64,000 bases of DNA, from assembly GCF_900107775.1 (NCBI RefSeq), contig NZ_FNRF01000006.1, forward strand, positions 124,001 through 188,000, written 5' to 3'. The notes below the pieces were generated by a model. It worked only from the letters and a program-made list of their open reading frames with translations. It ran no database searches and was not told the DNA's origin. This DNA comes from Xylanibacter ruminicola (GTDB lineage Bacteria > Bacteroidota > Bacteroidia > Bacteroidales > Bacteroidaceae). Below, in pieces: positions 16,788 to 26,830 of the stretch. Within the stretch, counting starts at the first letter, position 1. Each line of letters begins with the position of its first letter. A program made the position numbers and the translations under genes.

Positions 16788-18086
16788 ATGATTTGGAATG
16801 AAACAATGGAGTGCATGGATCGCGAACAGCTTCGCGAAATCCAGAGTCAACGCCTAGTAAAAATGGCAGAGTATGTATATTACAACACCCCCTTCTACCG
16901 TAAGAAGTTTCAGGAGATGGGGTTGGAACCTGGCGATATCAAGAGTATCGACGACATCACCAAGCTGCCTTTTACTAACAAGCTCGACCTCCGCGACAAC
17001 TATCCCTTCGGACTGGCTGCCGTGCCCATGAGTCAGATTGTCAGAATCCACGCCTCATCGGGAACAACCGGTAAACCAGTTGTAGTACTTTACACCCGCA
17101 AAGACCTTGCTATGTGGAGCGAAGCCATTAGTCGCGCCTTTACCGCCTATGGTGCAGGTAAGGACGACATCTTCCAAGTGGCTTATGGCTATGGTCTGTT
17201 CACTGGAGGTCTTGGCGCTCACGACGGAGCCACCAACATCGGCGCATCGGTAATCCCCATCTCTTCAGGTAACACCCAGAAGCAGATGACCCTGATGCAC
17301 GACTTTGGCACCACCATTCTGTGCTGTACCCCCAGCTACGCCATGTTCCTGGGCGAGGCCATGAAAGAGTGCCCATGGAGCCGTGACGAGTTTAAGCTGA
17401 AAGTGGGCGTGTTTGGCGCAGAGCCTTGGACCGAGAAGATGCGTAAGAAACTGGAAGAGAGTCTGGGTATTAAAGCTTACGATATCTACGGACTGAGCGA
17501 GATTGCCGGTCCTGGCGTAGGCTACGAATGCGAGCACCAGTGCGGCACCCACCTGAACGAAGACCTGTTCTATCCAGAGATTCTGGACCCAAAGACTGGC
17601 GAGCCTCTACCAGAAGGTCAGTTCGGCGAACTGACATTCACCCACCTTACTAAAGAGGGTATGCCATTGCTCCGCTATCGCACCCACGACCTGACAGCCC
17701 TGCACTACGACAAGTGTAAGTGCGGACGTACCTTGGTACGTATGGACCGTATTCTGGGCCGTTGCGATGATATGCTGATTATCCGTGGTGTGAACGTATT
17801 CCCATCACAGATTGAGGATGTCATCCTGAAGTTGCCTGAGTACGAGCCTCACTTCCTGCTCACCGTCGATCGCGTGAACAATACCGATACCTCAGAGCTG
17901 AAGGTTGAGGTGAAGGAGGAGTACTTTACCGACGATATGGCCACGATGGTTGGTTTGCAGAAGAAACTGGAAGGCGAGCTGCGTAGCGTGATCGGACTGG
18001 GCTTCAAGGTTAAGCTGGTTGAGCCAAAGGGCATTGAGCGCTCGGAGGGCAAGGCCAAGCGCGTGATTGACAAACGTAACATCTAA
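16788..18086 (+). CDS. paaK: Phenylacetate--CoA ligase family (AMP-forming)
   Basis: 432 residues, standard length. It is an adenylate-forming enzyme: ATP-binding loop SSGTTGKPVV near residues 89-98, the YGLSEIAGPGVGYEC segment, LRYRTHDL, and the C-terminal hinge (RILGRCDDMLIIRGVNVFPSQIE) with KAKRVIDKR at the end. It activates an aryl acetate (phenylacetate, indoleacetate or similar) as CoA thioester via an acyl-AMP. No phenylacetate ring-epoxidase genes are nearby. As in many anaerobes, the role is more likely in reductive synthesis or salvage of aromatic amino acids (inference). The ACT protein directly downstream supports that link. Aromatic specificity is unproven. Confidence 0.9.
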   Translation: MIWNETMECMDREQLREIQSQRLVKMAEYVYYNTPFYRKKFQEMGLEPGDIKSIDDITKLPFTNKLDLRDNYPFGLAAVPMSQIVRIHASSGTTGKPVVVLYTRKDLAMWSEAISRAFTAYGAGKDDIFQVAYGYGLFTGGLGAHDGATNIGASVIPISSGNTQKQMTLMHDFGTTILCCTPSYAMFLGEAMKECPWSRDEFKLKVGVFGAEPWTEKMRKKLEESLGIKAYDIYGLSEIAGPGVGYECEHQCGTHLNEDLFYPEILDPKTGEPLPEGQFGELTFTHLTKEGMPLLRYRTHDLTALHYDKCKCGRTLVRMDRILGRCDDMLIIRGVNVFPSQIEDVILKLPEYEPHFLLTVDRVNNTDTSELKVEVKEEYFTDDMATMVGLQKKLEGELRSVIGLGFKVKLVEPKGIERSEGKAKRVIDKRNI

Positions 18087-18102
18087 AAATACAATCGTAA
18101 TT

Positions 18103-18528
18103 ATGAAGACTAAGCAACTATCAATTTTCCTTGAGAACAAGTCAGGCCGTCTGACTGAGGTGACCGAGGTGCTTGGTGCAGCTGGCATCAACCTTTCGGC
18201 CATGAGTATTGCCGATAACAGCGACTTTGGTATTCTGCGCTGCATCGTTTCCGATCCCGACAAAGCCTATCAGGTTCTGAAAGAGGCACACTTTGCCGTG
18301 AAGATTACTGATGTGATCGGATTTGTATGCCCCAACACCAGCGGTTCGCTGGCCATCGTACTGAAGCACCTCTCACAGAACGGTATTTTCATCGAGTACA
18401 TGTATTCGTTTGCTAATGGCGATGTGGCCACAGTGGTAATCCGCCCCACCGATTTGGATGCCTGCGAGAAGATACTTTCAGACAAAAAAGTGGAGTTGAT
18501 GGCCGCAAACGACCTCTATCAGCTATAA
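18103..18528 (+). CDS. Tandem ACT-domain protein
   Basis: 141 residues consisting of two ACT domains: residues 5-70 (LSIFLENKSGRLTEVTEVLG) and about 72-140 (PNTSGSLAIVLKHLSQNGIFIEYMYSF). ACT domains bind amino acids and regulate metabolism. ATG18103 is selected because the frame upstream overlaps the ligase gene and precedes the domain. It lies 16 bases after the ligase stop, so it is one operon. Conserved pairing with phenylacetate-CoA-ligase-type genes in Bacteria and Archaea suggests the protein senses an aromatic or branched-chain amino acid for that pathway; the ligand is not known. A hairpin follows immediately. Confidence 0.9.
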   Translation: MKTKQLSIFLENKSGRLTEVTEVLGAAGINLSAMSIADNSDFGILRCIVSDPDKAYQVLKEAHFAVKITDVIGFVCPNTSGSLAIVLKHLSQNGIFIEYMYSFANGDVATVVIRPTDLDACEKILSDKKVELMAANDLYQL

Positions 18529-18536
18529 ATTTACAA

Positions 18537-18579
18537 GAAACTGCAAGATTTTCGCCTGAAAATTTTGCAGTTTCATTTT
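18537..18579 (+). terminator. Terminator after the ACT gene, overlapping the tRNA promoter
   Basis: GAAACTGCAAGATTTTC pairs with GAAAATTTTGCAGTTTC (18537-18574, few mismatches), followed by a T run. The tRNA-Val -33 box lies inside its right arm. Confidence 0.8.
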
Positions 18580-18594
18580 TTCTTTGTACCTTTG
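18564..18594 (+). promoter_or_regulatory. Promoter for tRNA-Val
   Basis: TTTG (18564-18567), 19 bases, TACCTTTG (18587-18594); the tRNA begins 22 bases later. Confidence 0.8.
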
Positions 18595-18616
18595 CACCCG
18601 CAAACAAGAAAAACAA

Positions 18617-18691
18617 GGGCGTTTAGCTCAGCTGGTTTAGAGCATCTGCCTTACAAGCAGAGGGTCGGCGGTTCGAATCCGTCAACGCCCA
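18617..18691 (+). tRNA. tRNA-Val (anticodon TAC)
   Basis: 75 bases. Acceptor GGGCGTT / AACGCCC, D arm GCTCAGCTGGTTTAGAGC, anticodon stem TCTGC / GCAGA with loop CTTACAA (TAC), T arm GGCGG-TTCGAAT-CCGTC, discriminator A, no encoded CCA. It is identical to the minus-strand copy at 40785-40859. Confidence 0.98.
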
Positions 18692-18711
18692 CAACACAAA
18701 AAATCCGCTTT

Positions 18712-18736
18712 CCGCAGCCGATGAGGTTGCGGTTTT
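18712..18736 (+). terminator. Terminator after tRNA-Val
   Basis: CCGCAGCC / GGTTGCGG 8-bp stem (one G-U), loop GATGA, then TTTT. Confidence 0.75.
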
Positions 18737-18798
18737 GGGTTAAAGAAGGATATTGAACATTTAGAAATTATCGATAATTACAGGAATTAATTTAAAAC

Positions 18799-20145
18799 AT
18801 GGATTTAAGTTTATTGACAGCCATCTCGCCTATTGATGGCCGTTACAGAAGTAAGACCGAACCATTGGCAGAATACTTTTCAGAGTATGCCTTGATACGT
18901 TACAGGGTACGCGTTGAAATCGAGTATTTCATTGCCTTGTGTGAATTGCCATTACCTCAACTTCAGGGTATCAACCACTCAACATTCGATCAACTTCGTG
19001 ACATCTACCGTAATTTCACACCCGCTAATGCACAGCGTGTGAAAGACATTGAGTCGATTACTAACCACGACGTAAAAGCCGTAGAGTACTTTATCAAGGA
19101 GCAGCTCGACGCCATGGGCGGTTTCGAGAGCTACAAGGAGTTCATCCACTTCGGCCTCACCTCGCAGGACATTAACAACACCAGCGTTCCCCTTTCTATC
19201 AAGGAGGCTCTGGAGCAGGTTTACTATCCTATGGTTGAGGAGCTGATTGAGCAGCTGCACGATTATGCCGAGCAGTGGAAGAACATCCCTATGCTGGCCA
19301 AGACCCACGGACAGCCTGCATCGCCTACCCGCCTGGGTAAGGAGGTAATGGTTTACGTGTACCGTCTGGAAGAGCAGCTGCGCGGCCTGAAGGCTACCCC
19401 TATCACCGCTAAGTTTGGTGGTGCTACCGGTAACTACAATGCCCACCACGTGGCTTATCCACAGTACGACTGGCGTGAGTTTGGTAACACATTCGTAAGC
19501 GAAAAGTTAGGATTGGAGCGCGAACAGTACACCACTCAGATTTCGAACTACGACTGGTTGGGTGCTATCTTTGATGCTATGCGTCGTATTAACACCATCG
19601 TCATCGACCTGGATCGCGACTTCTGGATGTACATCTCTATGGACTACTTCAAGCAGAAGATCAAGAAGGGCGAGGTTGGTTCGAGTGCTATGCCACATAA
19701 GGTGAACCCCATCGACTACGAGAACTCTGAGGGTAACCTGGGTATTGCCAACGCCATTCTGCAGTTCCTGGCAGCCAAGCTGCCCGTAAGCCGTTTGCAG
19801 CGCGACCTGACCGACTCTACCGTTCTGCGTAACGTAGGTGTACCTATGGGTCATGCTGTGATTGCTTTCCAGAGCACCCTGAAGGGCTTGCGCAAGCTTA
19901 TTCTGAACGAGGAGAAGCTGCAGGAGGATCTCGACAACACCTGGGCTGTAGTAGCCGAGGCTATCCAGACCATTCTGCGTCGTGAGGCCTACCCCAACCC
20001 ATACGAGACACTGAAGGCGCTGACTCGTACCAACGAGAAGCTGACTGGCGAAAAGATCAAAAATTTCATTGAAACACTCGAGGTGAGTGAGGATGTAAAA
20101 GAAGAACTTCGTGCCATCACCCCATCAACCTATACAGGCATTTAA
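18799..20145 (+). CDS. purB: Adenylosuccinate lyase
   Basis: 448 residues. It splits SAICAR to AICAR and adenylosuccinate to AMP in purine synthesis. Fumarase/aspartase superfamily signatures: the SSAMPHKVNP loop at residues 295-304, TSQDINNTSVP near 122-132 and KTHGQPASPTRLGKE near 168-182 with the catalytic His. The length and the N-terminal SPIDGRY box are typical of the long PurB type. It follows tRNA-Val by about 100 bases, and I see no clear TAnnTTTG box between the tRNA terminator and the start. The next gene starts 54 bases downstream. Confidence 0.97.
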   Translation: MDLSLLTAISPIDGRYRSKTEPLAEYFSEYALIRYRVRVEIEYFIALCELPLPQLQGINHSTFDQLRDIYRNFTPANAQRVKDIESITNHDVKAVEYFIKEQLDAMGGFESYKEFIHFGLTSQDINNTSVPLSIKEALEQVYYPMVEELIEQLHDYAEQWKNIPMLAKTHGQPASPTRLGKEVMVYVYRLEEQLRGLKATPITAKFGGATGNYNAHHVAYPQYDWREFGNTFVSEKLGLEREQYTTQISNYDWLGAIFDAMRRINTIVIDLDRDFWMYISMDYFKQKIKKGEVGSSAMPHKVNPIDYENSEGNLGIANAILQFLAAKLPVSRLQRDLTDSTVLRNVGVPMGHAVIAFQSTLKGLRKLILNEEKLQEDLDNTWAVVAEAIQTILRREAYPNPYETLKALTRTNEKLTGEKIKNFIETLEVSEDVKEELRAITPSTYTGI

Positions 20146-20199
20146 TTACACATTATTTATTTTATAGACATTAGTAACATTTTTAAAGAATAACAAGTC

Positions 20200-21549
20200 A
20201 TGGATTTCGAAAACAACGAGAAAAAACAGGAAGAGACAGCACAGGACGGATATCAGAAGGAGTATCGTCCAGGTCGTTCACCACGTCCACGCATTCATAC
20301 CGCTGCGCGCCCAGTATATGAGCGTCCCAGCTATCGCAATAACAACGACGAAGGCGAGTTCCGCCCAGAGGGATTCGGCGCAGGTCTGCAGAGCAATGCA
20401 CCTCAGCGTCCTCAGGGAGGCTATCGCCCACGTAACAACTACAATAACGAAGGTGGCTACGGCCAGCAGCGTCAGGGTGGTTATGGTCAGCGTCCACAGG
20501 GTGGTTATGGCCAGCGTCCACAGGGCGGTTACGGTCGTCCTCAGCAGGGTGGCTATGGCCAGCGTCCACAGGGTGGCGGTTATGGTCAGCGTCCTCAGCA
20601 GGGTGGTTACGGTCGTCCTCAGCAGGGTGGTTATGGTCGTCCTCAGCAGGGTGGCTACGGTCGTCCTCAGCAGGGTGGCTACGGTCGTCCTCAGCAGGGT
20701 GGCTATGGCAAGCCTTACGGAGCTGCTCCTTATAAGAAGGGTCCACGTCAGCGTACAGCCGACTACGATCCAAATGCAAAGTACTCAATGAAGAAGCGCA
20801 TCGAGTACAAGGAGATTAACTACGATCCAAACGAGCCACTGCGTTTGAACAAGTTCCTGGCTAATGCCGGTGTTTGCAGCCGTCGCGAGGCCGACGAGTT
20901 CATTCAGGCAGGTGTAGTATCGGTTAACGGCGAGATTGTAACCGAGCTGGGAACAAAGATTCTGCGTACCGATGTTGTTAAGTTCCACGATCAGCCCGTA
21001 AACATCGAGAAGAAGGTTTACGTACTGCTCAACAAGCCAAAGGACTATGTGACTACCAGCGATGATCCTCAGCAGCGTAAGACTGTCATGGACCTCGTTA
21101 AGAACGCTTGTCCTGAGCGCATCTACCCCGTAGGTCGTCTCGACCGCAACACTACTGGTGTGCTGCTGCTCACCAACGATGGAGATCTGGCTTCTAAGCT
21201 TACACATCCTAAGTACCTGAAGAAGAAGATTTATCACGTTTACCTCGATAAGAACGTTACCGCTCACGATCTGGCACAGATTGCCGAGGGCATCCAGCTT
21301 GAGGATGGTGAGATTAAGGCCGACGACGTTCAGTATGCACATCCTACTGATAAGAAGCAGGTTGGCATCGAGATTCACTCAGGTAAGAACCGTATCGTTC
21401 GCCGCATCTTCGAGAGCCTGGGCTACCGTGTTCAGAAGCTCGACCGCGTACAGTTCGCTGGTCTGACCAAGAAGAACCTGAAGCGTGGCGACTGGCGCTA
21501 CCTGACCGAGGAGGAGGTTGACCGCCTGCGTATGGGAGCTTACGAGTAA
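20200..21549 (+). CDS. rRNA pseudouridine synthase (RsuA/RluB family) with repeat-rich N-terminal extension
   Basis: 449 residues. Residues 1-200 are a low-complexity basic head, in which about 86-172 are eleven YGQRPQ/YGRPQQ-G units rich in Gly, Gln, Arg and Tyr. The enzyme part follows: an S4 RNA-binding domain (LRLNKFLANAGVCSRREADEFI) and the RsuA-type catalytic domain with the GRLDRNTTGVLLLTNDGDLA motif, whose Asp attacks uridine C1'. KNRIVRRIFESLGY completes the family signature. It probably modifies 23S rRNA in ribosome maturation. The head resembles RGG/QG-rich disordered RNA-binding tails. The 24-27-bp DNA repeats keep frame, so unit number could vary between strains. Confidence 0.9.
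   Translation: MDFENNEKKQEETAQDGYQKEYRPGRSPRPRIHTAARPVYERPSYRNNNDEGEFRPEGFGAGLQSNAPQRPQGGYRPRNNYNNEGGYGQQRQGGYGQRPQGGYGQRPQGGYGRPQQGGYGQRPQGGGYGQRPQQGGYGRPQQGGYGRPQQGGYGRPQQGGYGRPQQGGYGKPYGAAPYKKGPRQRTADYDPNAKYSMKKRIEYKEINYDPNEPLRLNKFLANAGVCSRREADEFIQAGVVSVNGEIVTELGTKILRTDVVKFHDQPVNIEKKVYVLLNKPKDYVTTSDDPQQRKTVMDLVKNACPERIYPVGRLDRNTTGVLLLTNDGDLASKLTHPKYLKKKIYHVYLDKNVTAHDLAQIAEGIQLEDGEIKADDVQYAHPTDKKQVGIEIHSGKNRIVRRIFESLGYRVQKLDRVQFAGLTKKNLKRGDWRYLTEEEVDRLRMGAYE
20455..20712 (+). repeat. In-frame tandem repeats (24-27 bp) coding YG(Q/R)-rich units
   Basis: About eleven copies of a GGTGGYTATGGTCAGCGTCC-like unit lie inside the pseudouridine synthase gene. The last four (YGRPQQGG) are almost identical at DNA level, which suggests recent expansion. 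Confidence 0.9.
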
Positions 21550-21576
21550 GTGATAATTGACAATTGATAATTGACA

Positions 21577-23016
21577 ATGAAAAGAACAAAGATTATTGAT
21601 GTGCTGAAGAGCACTGAATATGGCAAGGAGGTTTGCGTTAAGGGTTGGGTGCGCACGCACCGCAGCTCTAAGGCTGTAGACTTCATTGCACTCAACGACG
21701 GTTCTACCATCAAGAATGTGCAGATTGTTGTTGATCCTACTAAGTTCGACGAGCAGGTATTGAAGGATATCACCACAGGTGCCTGCATCAGCGCCGAGGG
21801 TACACTGGTTGAAAGTCAGGGTGCCGGTCAGAGCAGCGAAATCCAGGCTACTAAACTTGAGGTTTACGGTCTGTGCGGCAACGACTACCCCATGCAGAAG
21901 AAGGGCCAGAGCTTCGAGGTAATGCGTAAGAACGCTCACATGCGTCTGCGTACCAACACTTTCGGAGCAGTGATGCGTATCCGCCACAACATGGCGATGG
22001 CTATCCACACCTACTTCCACGAGCATGGTTTCTTCTACTTCCACACCCCACTGATTACTGCCAGTGACTGTGAGGGAGCAGGTAACATGTTCCAGGTAAC
22101 TACCAAGAACCTCTACGACCTGAAGAAGGATGAGAACGGCAAGATAATCTACGACGATGATTTCTTCGGCGAGCAGACTTCGCTGACTGTATCTGGTCAG
22201 CTGGAGGGTGAGCTGGGTGCTACCGCACTGGGTTCTATCTACACCTTCGGTCCTACTTTCCGCGCAGAGAACAGTAACACACCTCGCCACCTGGCCGAGT
22301 TCTGGATGGTTGAGCCTGAGGTTGCTTTCTTGGATCAGGAAGAGCTGATGGATCTTGAAGAGGACTTCATCAAGTACTGCGTACGCTGGGCTCTCGATAA
22401 CTGTAAGGACGACCTCGAGTTCCTGAACAAGATGATCGACAAGACTCTGATCGAGCGTCTGGAGGGTGTACTCAAGGAGACCTTCGTTCGCCTGCCTTAC
22501 ACCGAGGGTATCAACATCCTGCAGGAGGCTATCAAGAACGGTAAGAAGTTCGAGTTCCCCTGCAACTGGGGCGACGACCTGGCCAGCGAGCACGAGCGCT
22601 ACCTGGTTGAGGAGCACTTCAAGAAGCCAGTTATCATGACCGACTATCCACGTGCATTCAAGTCGTTCTATATGAAGCAGAACCAGGACACTGCCGATGG
22701 CGGTTCAGTAGGTTACAAGGGTGCTGTTGCCCCTGGTCCTACCATGCAGGGTACCGATGTACTCTTCCCACAGATTGGTGAGATTATCGGTGGTAGTGTT
22801 CGTGAGGAGAGCTACGATAAGTTGATGGGCGAGATTAATCGCCGCGAGATGGATCAGACCCACCTCTGGTGGTATATCGACACCCGCAAGTGGGGTTCAT
22901 GCCCACACGCCGGTTTCGGTCTTGGTTTCGAGCGTCTCATCCTGTTCGTAACAGGTATGCAGAACATCCGCGACGTGATCCCCTTCCCACGTACTCCGAA
23001 ATCAGCAGAGTTCTAA
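21577..23016 (+). CDS. asnS: Asparagine--tRNA ligase
   Basis: 479 residues. Class IIb synthetase charging tRNA-Asn. The N-terminal OB-fold anticodon domain spans residues 15-110 ([24 protein letters not shown] begins it). Class II motif 2 is seen around [20 protein letters not shown] and motif 3 at [15 protein letters not shown] near the C-terminus. An insertion characteristic of AsnRS rather than AspRS lies in the catalytic core. ATG21577 is preferred over TTG21571. It starts 27 bases after the pseudouridine synthase, in a gap made of the repeated words TGATAATTGACAATTGA. A hairpin terminator follows. Confidence 0.97.
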   Translation: MKRTKIIDVLKSTEYGKEVCVKGWVRTHRSSKAVDFIALNDGSTIKNVQIVVDPTKFDEQVLKDITTGACISAEGTLVESQGAGQSSEIQATKLEVYGLCGNDYPMQKKGQSFEVMRKNAHMRLRTNTFGAVMRIRHNMAMAIHTYFHEHGFFYFHTPLITASDCEGAGNMFQVTTKNLYDLKKDENGKIIYDDDFFGEQTSLTVSGQLEGELGATALGSIYTFGPTFRAENSNTPRHLAEFWMVEPEVAFLDQEELMDLEEDFIKYCVRWALDNCKDDLEFLNKMIDKTLIERLEGVLKETFVRLPYTEGINILQEAIKNGKKFEFPCNWGDDLASEHERYLVEEHFKKPVIMTDYPRAFKSFYMKQNQDTADGGSVGYKGAVAPGPTMQGTDVLFPQIGEIIGGSVREESYDKLMGEINRREMDQTHLWWYIDTRKWGSCPHAGFGLGFERLILFVTGMQNIRDVIPFPRTPKSAEF

Positions 23017-23020
23017 ACAT

Positions 23021-23052
23021 AAAAAAGCCTCGCCAATCGGCGAGGTTTTTTA
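23021..23052 (+). terminator. Terminator after asnS (probably bidirectional)
   Basis: CCTCGCC-AATC-GGCGAGG stem (23028-23045) with an A run before and T run after; it is between convergent genes. Confidence 0.9.
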
Positions 23053-23058
23053 TTACTT

Positions 23059-23904
23059 TTATTTTACTAAGCGGATTCCATCAGGTTCGATAGTGATGAG
23101 GCGGCGCTTATAGAGATCGCCAACTGCTTTCTTATAGGCCTTCTTTGATACCTGGAAGCGGTCGTAAATCAACTCGGCAGGCGACTTATCTCCCAGATTG
23201 CAGAATCCATCGTTCTCGTAAAGATAGCGTAGCAGTGTCTCAGCAAAGTCCAGCGTTTGCTGTCTGCCTGTCTGCTGCAGCACGATATCAATCTTGCCAT
23301 CCTGGCGCACATGATCCACATAAGCCTTGAGTTTCATACCACTGTGTAGAGGCTGGAAAATCTGATTCTCGAAAATCAGACCTTGGAACTTATTGTTCAC
23401 AATCACCTTGAATCCCAGATCGGTCTTCTGCCACACTAAGATATCCACCTCGGCACCATGCTGCAACGATGGCAGATCGGTAATTATAGGTGTAGTGAGA
23501 TATTTCTCTACCTTGGCCGTAGCCATCAGGCGATAGCTGTCTTCATCTACCTTAATATATACAATATGACGCTGCCCCTGCTCCATACGTTTTTTCTGCT
23601 CACGGAAGGGACAGAAGATATCCTTCATCAGGCCCCAGTTAAGGAATGCACCAAACTGGTTAACCCATGCCACCTCTAAGCTCACAAACTCGCCCACCTT
23701 GGCATAAGGTGTTTCTGTTGTAGCCACAGGACGCTCCTCCTGGTCGAGGTAGATAAACACCGTAACCTCGTTACCAATTTTCATATCGTTAGTAACATAA
23801 CGCTGGGGAAGCAGAATTTCGCCTTCCTCGCCACCGTCGAGATAAAGTCCGAAGTCGACCGACTTCACGATTTTCAAGGTATTGTAATCTCCTAATTTTA
23901 TCAT
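23059..23904 (-). CDS. cvfB: CvfB-like S1 RNA-binding protein
   Basis: 281 residues. The N-terminal half is a series of S1-type OB folds: [17 protein letters not shown], then a second with [20 protein letters not shown], then a third with [19 protein letters not shown]. The C-terminal 60 residues form a winged helix ([24 protein letters not shown]). This is the complete CvfB layout. Family knowledge: Staphylococcus CvfB binds RNA and affects virulence gene expression; the target here is unknown. Its ATG overlaps the stop of the upstream ABC gene (ATGA at 23901-23904), so the two are translated together. Confidence 0.9.
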   Translation of the reverse strand: MIKLGDYNTLKIVKSVDFGLYLDGGEEGEILLPQRYVTNDMKIGNEVTVFIYLDQEERPVATTETPYAKVGEFVSLEVAWVNQFGAFLNWGLMKDIFCPFREQKKRMEQGQRHIVYIKVDEDSYRLMATAKVEKYLTTPIITDLPSLQHGAEVDILVWQKTDLGFKVIVNNKFQGLIFENQIFQPLHSGMKLKAYVDHVRQDGKIDIVLQQTGRQQTLDFAETLLRYLYENDGFCNLGDKSPAELIYDRFQVSKKAYKKAVGDLYKRRLITIEPDGIRLVK

Positions 23905-24584
23905 ATTTCCTCTGTTATTTCAATGTTTTCCGTAGGTAATATCAGTCCATCCTTAAGATGAATAGTTCTATCTGTAATCGAAGCAAGTCCCTCATCGTGG
24001 GTAACAATCACAAAGGTCTGTCCGAACTGATCGCGAAGATCAAAGAACAGCTGATGCAGTTCTTCCTTATTCTTTGTATCGAGCGAACCAGAAGGCTCAT
24101 CGGCAAGAATCACTGCAGGATTGTTTACCAGCGCACGAGCCACAGCCACACGCTGCTTTTCACCACCCGAGAGTTCGTTGGGCTTATGGGTTGCACGATC
24201 GGCCAGTCCCATAAACTCGAGCAGTTCTTTGGCACGCTGCTTGGCCTTGCTCTGCGACGTGCCAGCAATATATGCGGGAATCATGATATTCTCGATAGCA
24301 GTAAACTCGGGCAACAGCTGATGGAACTGGAACACAAATCCCAAATGACGGTTGCGGAAATCAGCTAGATGCTTGGATGAGAGCGTGGTTGTATCGATAC
24401 CATCAACCACGACACTACCCGTATCAGGACGGTCGAGTGTACCAATAATCTGCAGCAACGTGGTTTTACCAGCACCGCTGGGACCTACAATGCTTACCAC
24501 CTCGCCCTTGTTGATATGGAGGTCGATGCCCTTCAGCACCTGTAACGAGCCAAAGCTCTTGGTTATATTCTTTATATCAATCAT
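23901..24584 (-). CDS. lolD: ABC transporter ATP-binding protein, LolD type
   Basis: 227 residues. Walker [13 protein letters not shown] (about 34-45), Q-loop [12 protein letters not shown], signature [15 protein letters not shown], Walker [13 protein letters not shown] and switch His in THDEGLA. The [12 protein letters not shown] stretch is typical of LolD/MacB-type ATPases that power lipoprotein release or MacB-like mechanotransmission at the inner membrane. No LolC/E permease is adjacent; Bacteroidota commonly keep them elsewhere. It is followed by cvfB with a four-base overlap, and preceded 23 bases upstream by the antiporter. Confidence 0.88.
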   Translation of the reverse strand: MIDIKNITKSFGSLQVLKGIDLHINKGEVVSIVGPSGAGKTTLLQIIGTLDRPDTGSVVVDGIDTTTLSSKHLADFRNRHLGFVFQFHQLLPEFTAIENIMIPAYIAGTSQSKAKQRAKELLEFMGLADRATHKPNELSGGEKQRVAVARALVNNPAVILADEPSGSLDTKNKEELHQLFFDLRDQFGQTFVIVTHDEGLASITDRTIHLKDGLILPTENIEITEEI

Positions 24585-24607
24585 CTCTAATCTATAATGT
24601 TGAATTT

Positions 24608-26740
24608 TTAATGTTTAATCTTCCTCTCATGTATCCAGCGCAGAACAGCATCATAGATACTCTTCTCCTCGTGATGCTGTGCCTCAGTAAAGCTCATACG
24701 CTCATCCTTGGTATCACCATGCTGATCGGGGAAGATAATAATAAGGTTCTTACCCGAGAAATGCTTCTGCAACTCATCTGGCAGTCGCTCCAACGCCGTT
24801 TTGTATGAGATGGTACCCTTACGGGCTGTTACTACCACAAACAGATGGTCGTCGGCAATACCCGCAGCCAACTGAGGCAACTCGTTCCAATGAGCCATGT
24901 AGGTATACTCGGCACGCACATTGGGATGACGATTGTTGATATACTCCTTGATGAGCATCAGACTCTCGTTGCGACCATGAAACTGGATACGGCAGTCCAA
25001 CTGACCAGCCAACCTACTCAACCTTTCGAGCCAACGATGGAAACCGGGTTCGAACTCGGCTCGTGAAGGCACTGCCACACGAATACGGCGCAGCGTGGTC
25101 ATAGGCTGAACGAAACGTACCAGCAGAATCTGACGGTTCAAGCCATTATACAGACTCTGGATAAACTCTCCCCAGAACCTGGGGTTGATATCGGTATGCA
25201 CGTGCATACCCATCACAATCTCCGAGCAACCAAACTCACGGAAAGCATGCTTAATACCATTGGCGATATTGGTAGCTAAACGCACCTGCGTTTGCACCTT
25301 TACCTCACTGGCACTGGCAGTATGCTGCAGTTGCTCCAGCAATCGGATACCCTCTTCGCGAGCAGCATTGCTACGTTCATCATCGTAAACCACATTCAGC
25401 GCCACCAAGTCGCGGTTCAAACGCTGGTTACGCATGAACATCGACATATACAGCAGATGCGGTGCAATCTCGGGATATTTCACACATAGCAATATCTTCT
25501 CGTCGTCATCCTTAGGCACATCGCCCTGCAGATGGGTCTTCTCCTGAATGATAATCTTCTTGGCAGCATGCTCGGTCATCATGGTACTGATGATACAGGT
25601 AAACAGAATCATCATAATGATACCATTCAGCATATCGTCGCTCACCAAGTATTCGCCAGGAGCCACCTCTAAACGGATACCCACCATCACCATTGCGATA
25701 GCACCAGCCGCATGGGCCGATGTAAGACCGAACATCATGTGTCCATCAGCCTTCGACAAGCGGAACAGCAGACTACAGATATAGGCAGCCACAGCCTTAC
25801 CAAATGTTCCGAAGAACACGATAAGCAGTACAATCCATACCATCTGCATGCTAGAGAACAGCGTACCCAGATTGATGAGCATACCCACACCAATCAGGAA
25901 ATAGGGGATGAACAGCGCGTTACCGATAAACTCGATGCGGTTCATCAGTGGCGACACACGTGGGATATATCTGTTTAATATCAGACCAGAGTAGAATGCG
26001 CCAAACACACCCTCGATACCAATGAGCGACGAGAGTGCCGCACTGAGGAACATCACCGCCATAACAAAGGTGTACTGCATCACGGCATCGCTGTATCGGC
26101 GCAGGAAATAACGTGTCAGTTTAGGTATCAGCACGACACTACCCACACAGAATGCGGCAAATTTAACCACAAACAGCACCCAGAAGGTCCAACCACTATC
26201 CTTACTGAACGATCCTGAAATGGCAGCCAGCATGACCAGCGCCATAAATAGTGATATCATCGACGAACCCACACTAAGCGCCACGCTCTGGTGCTTCTGC
26301 AAACCGTATCGGCCTACAATAGGATAAGCTATCAGGGTGTTCGATGCCATGATACAACCCAACAGGAACGAGGCCGATGACGAATAGTCAAGGATGGTCA
26401 CCGACATGGCATAGGTAAGTATCAGCGGTACAAAGCAGGTCAGCAGTCCGAACAGCAGGAATCGGCGCGAATGTTTCTTCACGCCCTCCATGTCCATCTC
26501 CAGTCCGGCCAGGAACATAATATAGTAGAGACCGACCCTACCGAAAAGTTCAAAAGAGTTGTCGCGGACCAGAATATTAAAACCATATTGACCGATGGCG
26601 ATACCCGCCAGAACCATGCCAATGATATGCGGAATTCTAAGTTTACTCATCACGATAGGAGCAAACAGAATGATCATCAGCACCACAAAAAAGATAAAAG
26701 TTGGGTCTGTAATCGGCAAATATGATAATAATAATGTCAT
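24608..26740 (-). CDS. CPA2-type cation:proton antiporter with C-terminal cytoplasmic domain
   Basis: 710 residues from ATG26740. The frame stays open further upstream, but a -7 box at 26749-26756 rules that out. Residues 1-420 are a KefB/NapA-type exchanger of about twelve helices, starting [20 protein letters not shown] and carrying [18 protein letters not shown] and [15 protein letters not shown]. Residues 450-700 form two universal-stress-protein-like soluble segments, the second with [20 protein letters not shown]. It predicts Na+/H+ or K+/H+ exchange regulated by a cytoplasmic nucleotide-binding domain; the ion is unknown. It heads a minus-strand unit with lolD and cvfB. Confidence 0.87.
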   Translation of the reverse strand: MTLLLSYLPITDPTFIFFVVLMIILFAPIVMSKLRIPHIIGMVLAGIAIGQYGFNILVRDNSFELFGRVGLYYIMFLAGLEMDMEGVKKHSRRFLLFGLLTCFVPLILTYAMSVTILDYSSSASFLLGCIMASNTLIAYPIVGRYGLQKHQSVALSVGSSMISLFMALVMLAAISGSFSKDSGWTFWVLFVVKFAAFCVGSVVLIPKLTRYFLRRYSDAVMQYTFVMAVMFLSAALSSLIGIEGVFGAFYSGLILNRYIPRVSPLMNRIEFIGNALFIPYFLIGVGMLINLGTLFSSMQMVWIVLLIVFFGTFGKAVAAYICSLLFRLSKADGHMMFGLTSAHAAGAIAMVMVGIRLEVAPGEYLVSDDMLNGIIMMILFTCIISTMMTEHAAKKIIIQEKTHLQGDVPKDDDEKILLCVKYPEIAPHLLYMSMFMRNQRLNRDLVALNVVYDDERSNAAREEGIRLLEQLQHTASASEVKVQTQVRLATNIANGIKHAFREFGCSEIVMGMHVHTDINPRFWGEFIQSLYNGLNRQILLVRFVQPMTTLRRIRVAVPSRAEFEPGFHRWLERLSRLAGQLDCRIQFHGRNESLMLIKEYINNRHPNVRAEYTYMAHWNELPQLAAGIADDHLFVVVTARKGTISYKTALERLPDELQKHFSGKNLIIIFPDQHGDTKDERMSFTEAQHHEEKSIYDAVLRWIHERKIKH

Positions 26741-26748
26741 TTTGGCTA

Positions 26749-26756
26749 CAAAGGTA
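26749..26756 (-). promoter_or_regulatory. -7 box for the antiporter gene
   Basis: TACCTTTG on the minus strand ends eight bases before ATG26740, predicting a leader of only a few bases. No TTTG lies at the expected -33 place. Confidence 0.6.
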
Positions 26757-26764
26757 CTCATTTT

Positions 26765-26796
26765 TTTGGTAAAATGAAAAAAAAAACATAATTTTG
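26765..26796 (+). promoter_or_regulatory. Promoter for asd
   Basis: TTTG (26765-26768), 20 bases, TAATTTTG (26789-26796), 34 bases before the asd ATG. It is divergent from the antiporter promoter. Confidence 0.8.
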
Positions 26797-26830
26797 CGGC
26801 CAAATTGTAACCATTTAAAGGATTATCAAG

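Noticed and set aside
20455..20712. Regular repeats resembling a CRISPR array
   Set aside because: The units are contiguous, in frame and code for a Gly/Gln-rich protein segment; there are no unique spacers.
20198..20788. 196-codon minus-strand frame rich in His/Pro/Ala/Asp
   Set aside because: It is the antisense reading of the repetitive head of the pseudouridine synthase gene.
21379..22617. 412-codon minus-strand frame
   Set aside because: Antisense shadow of asnS, whose protein matches its family along its full length.
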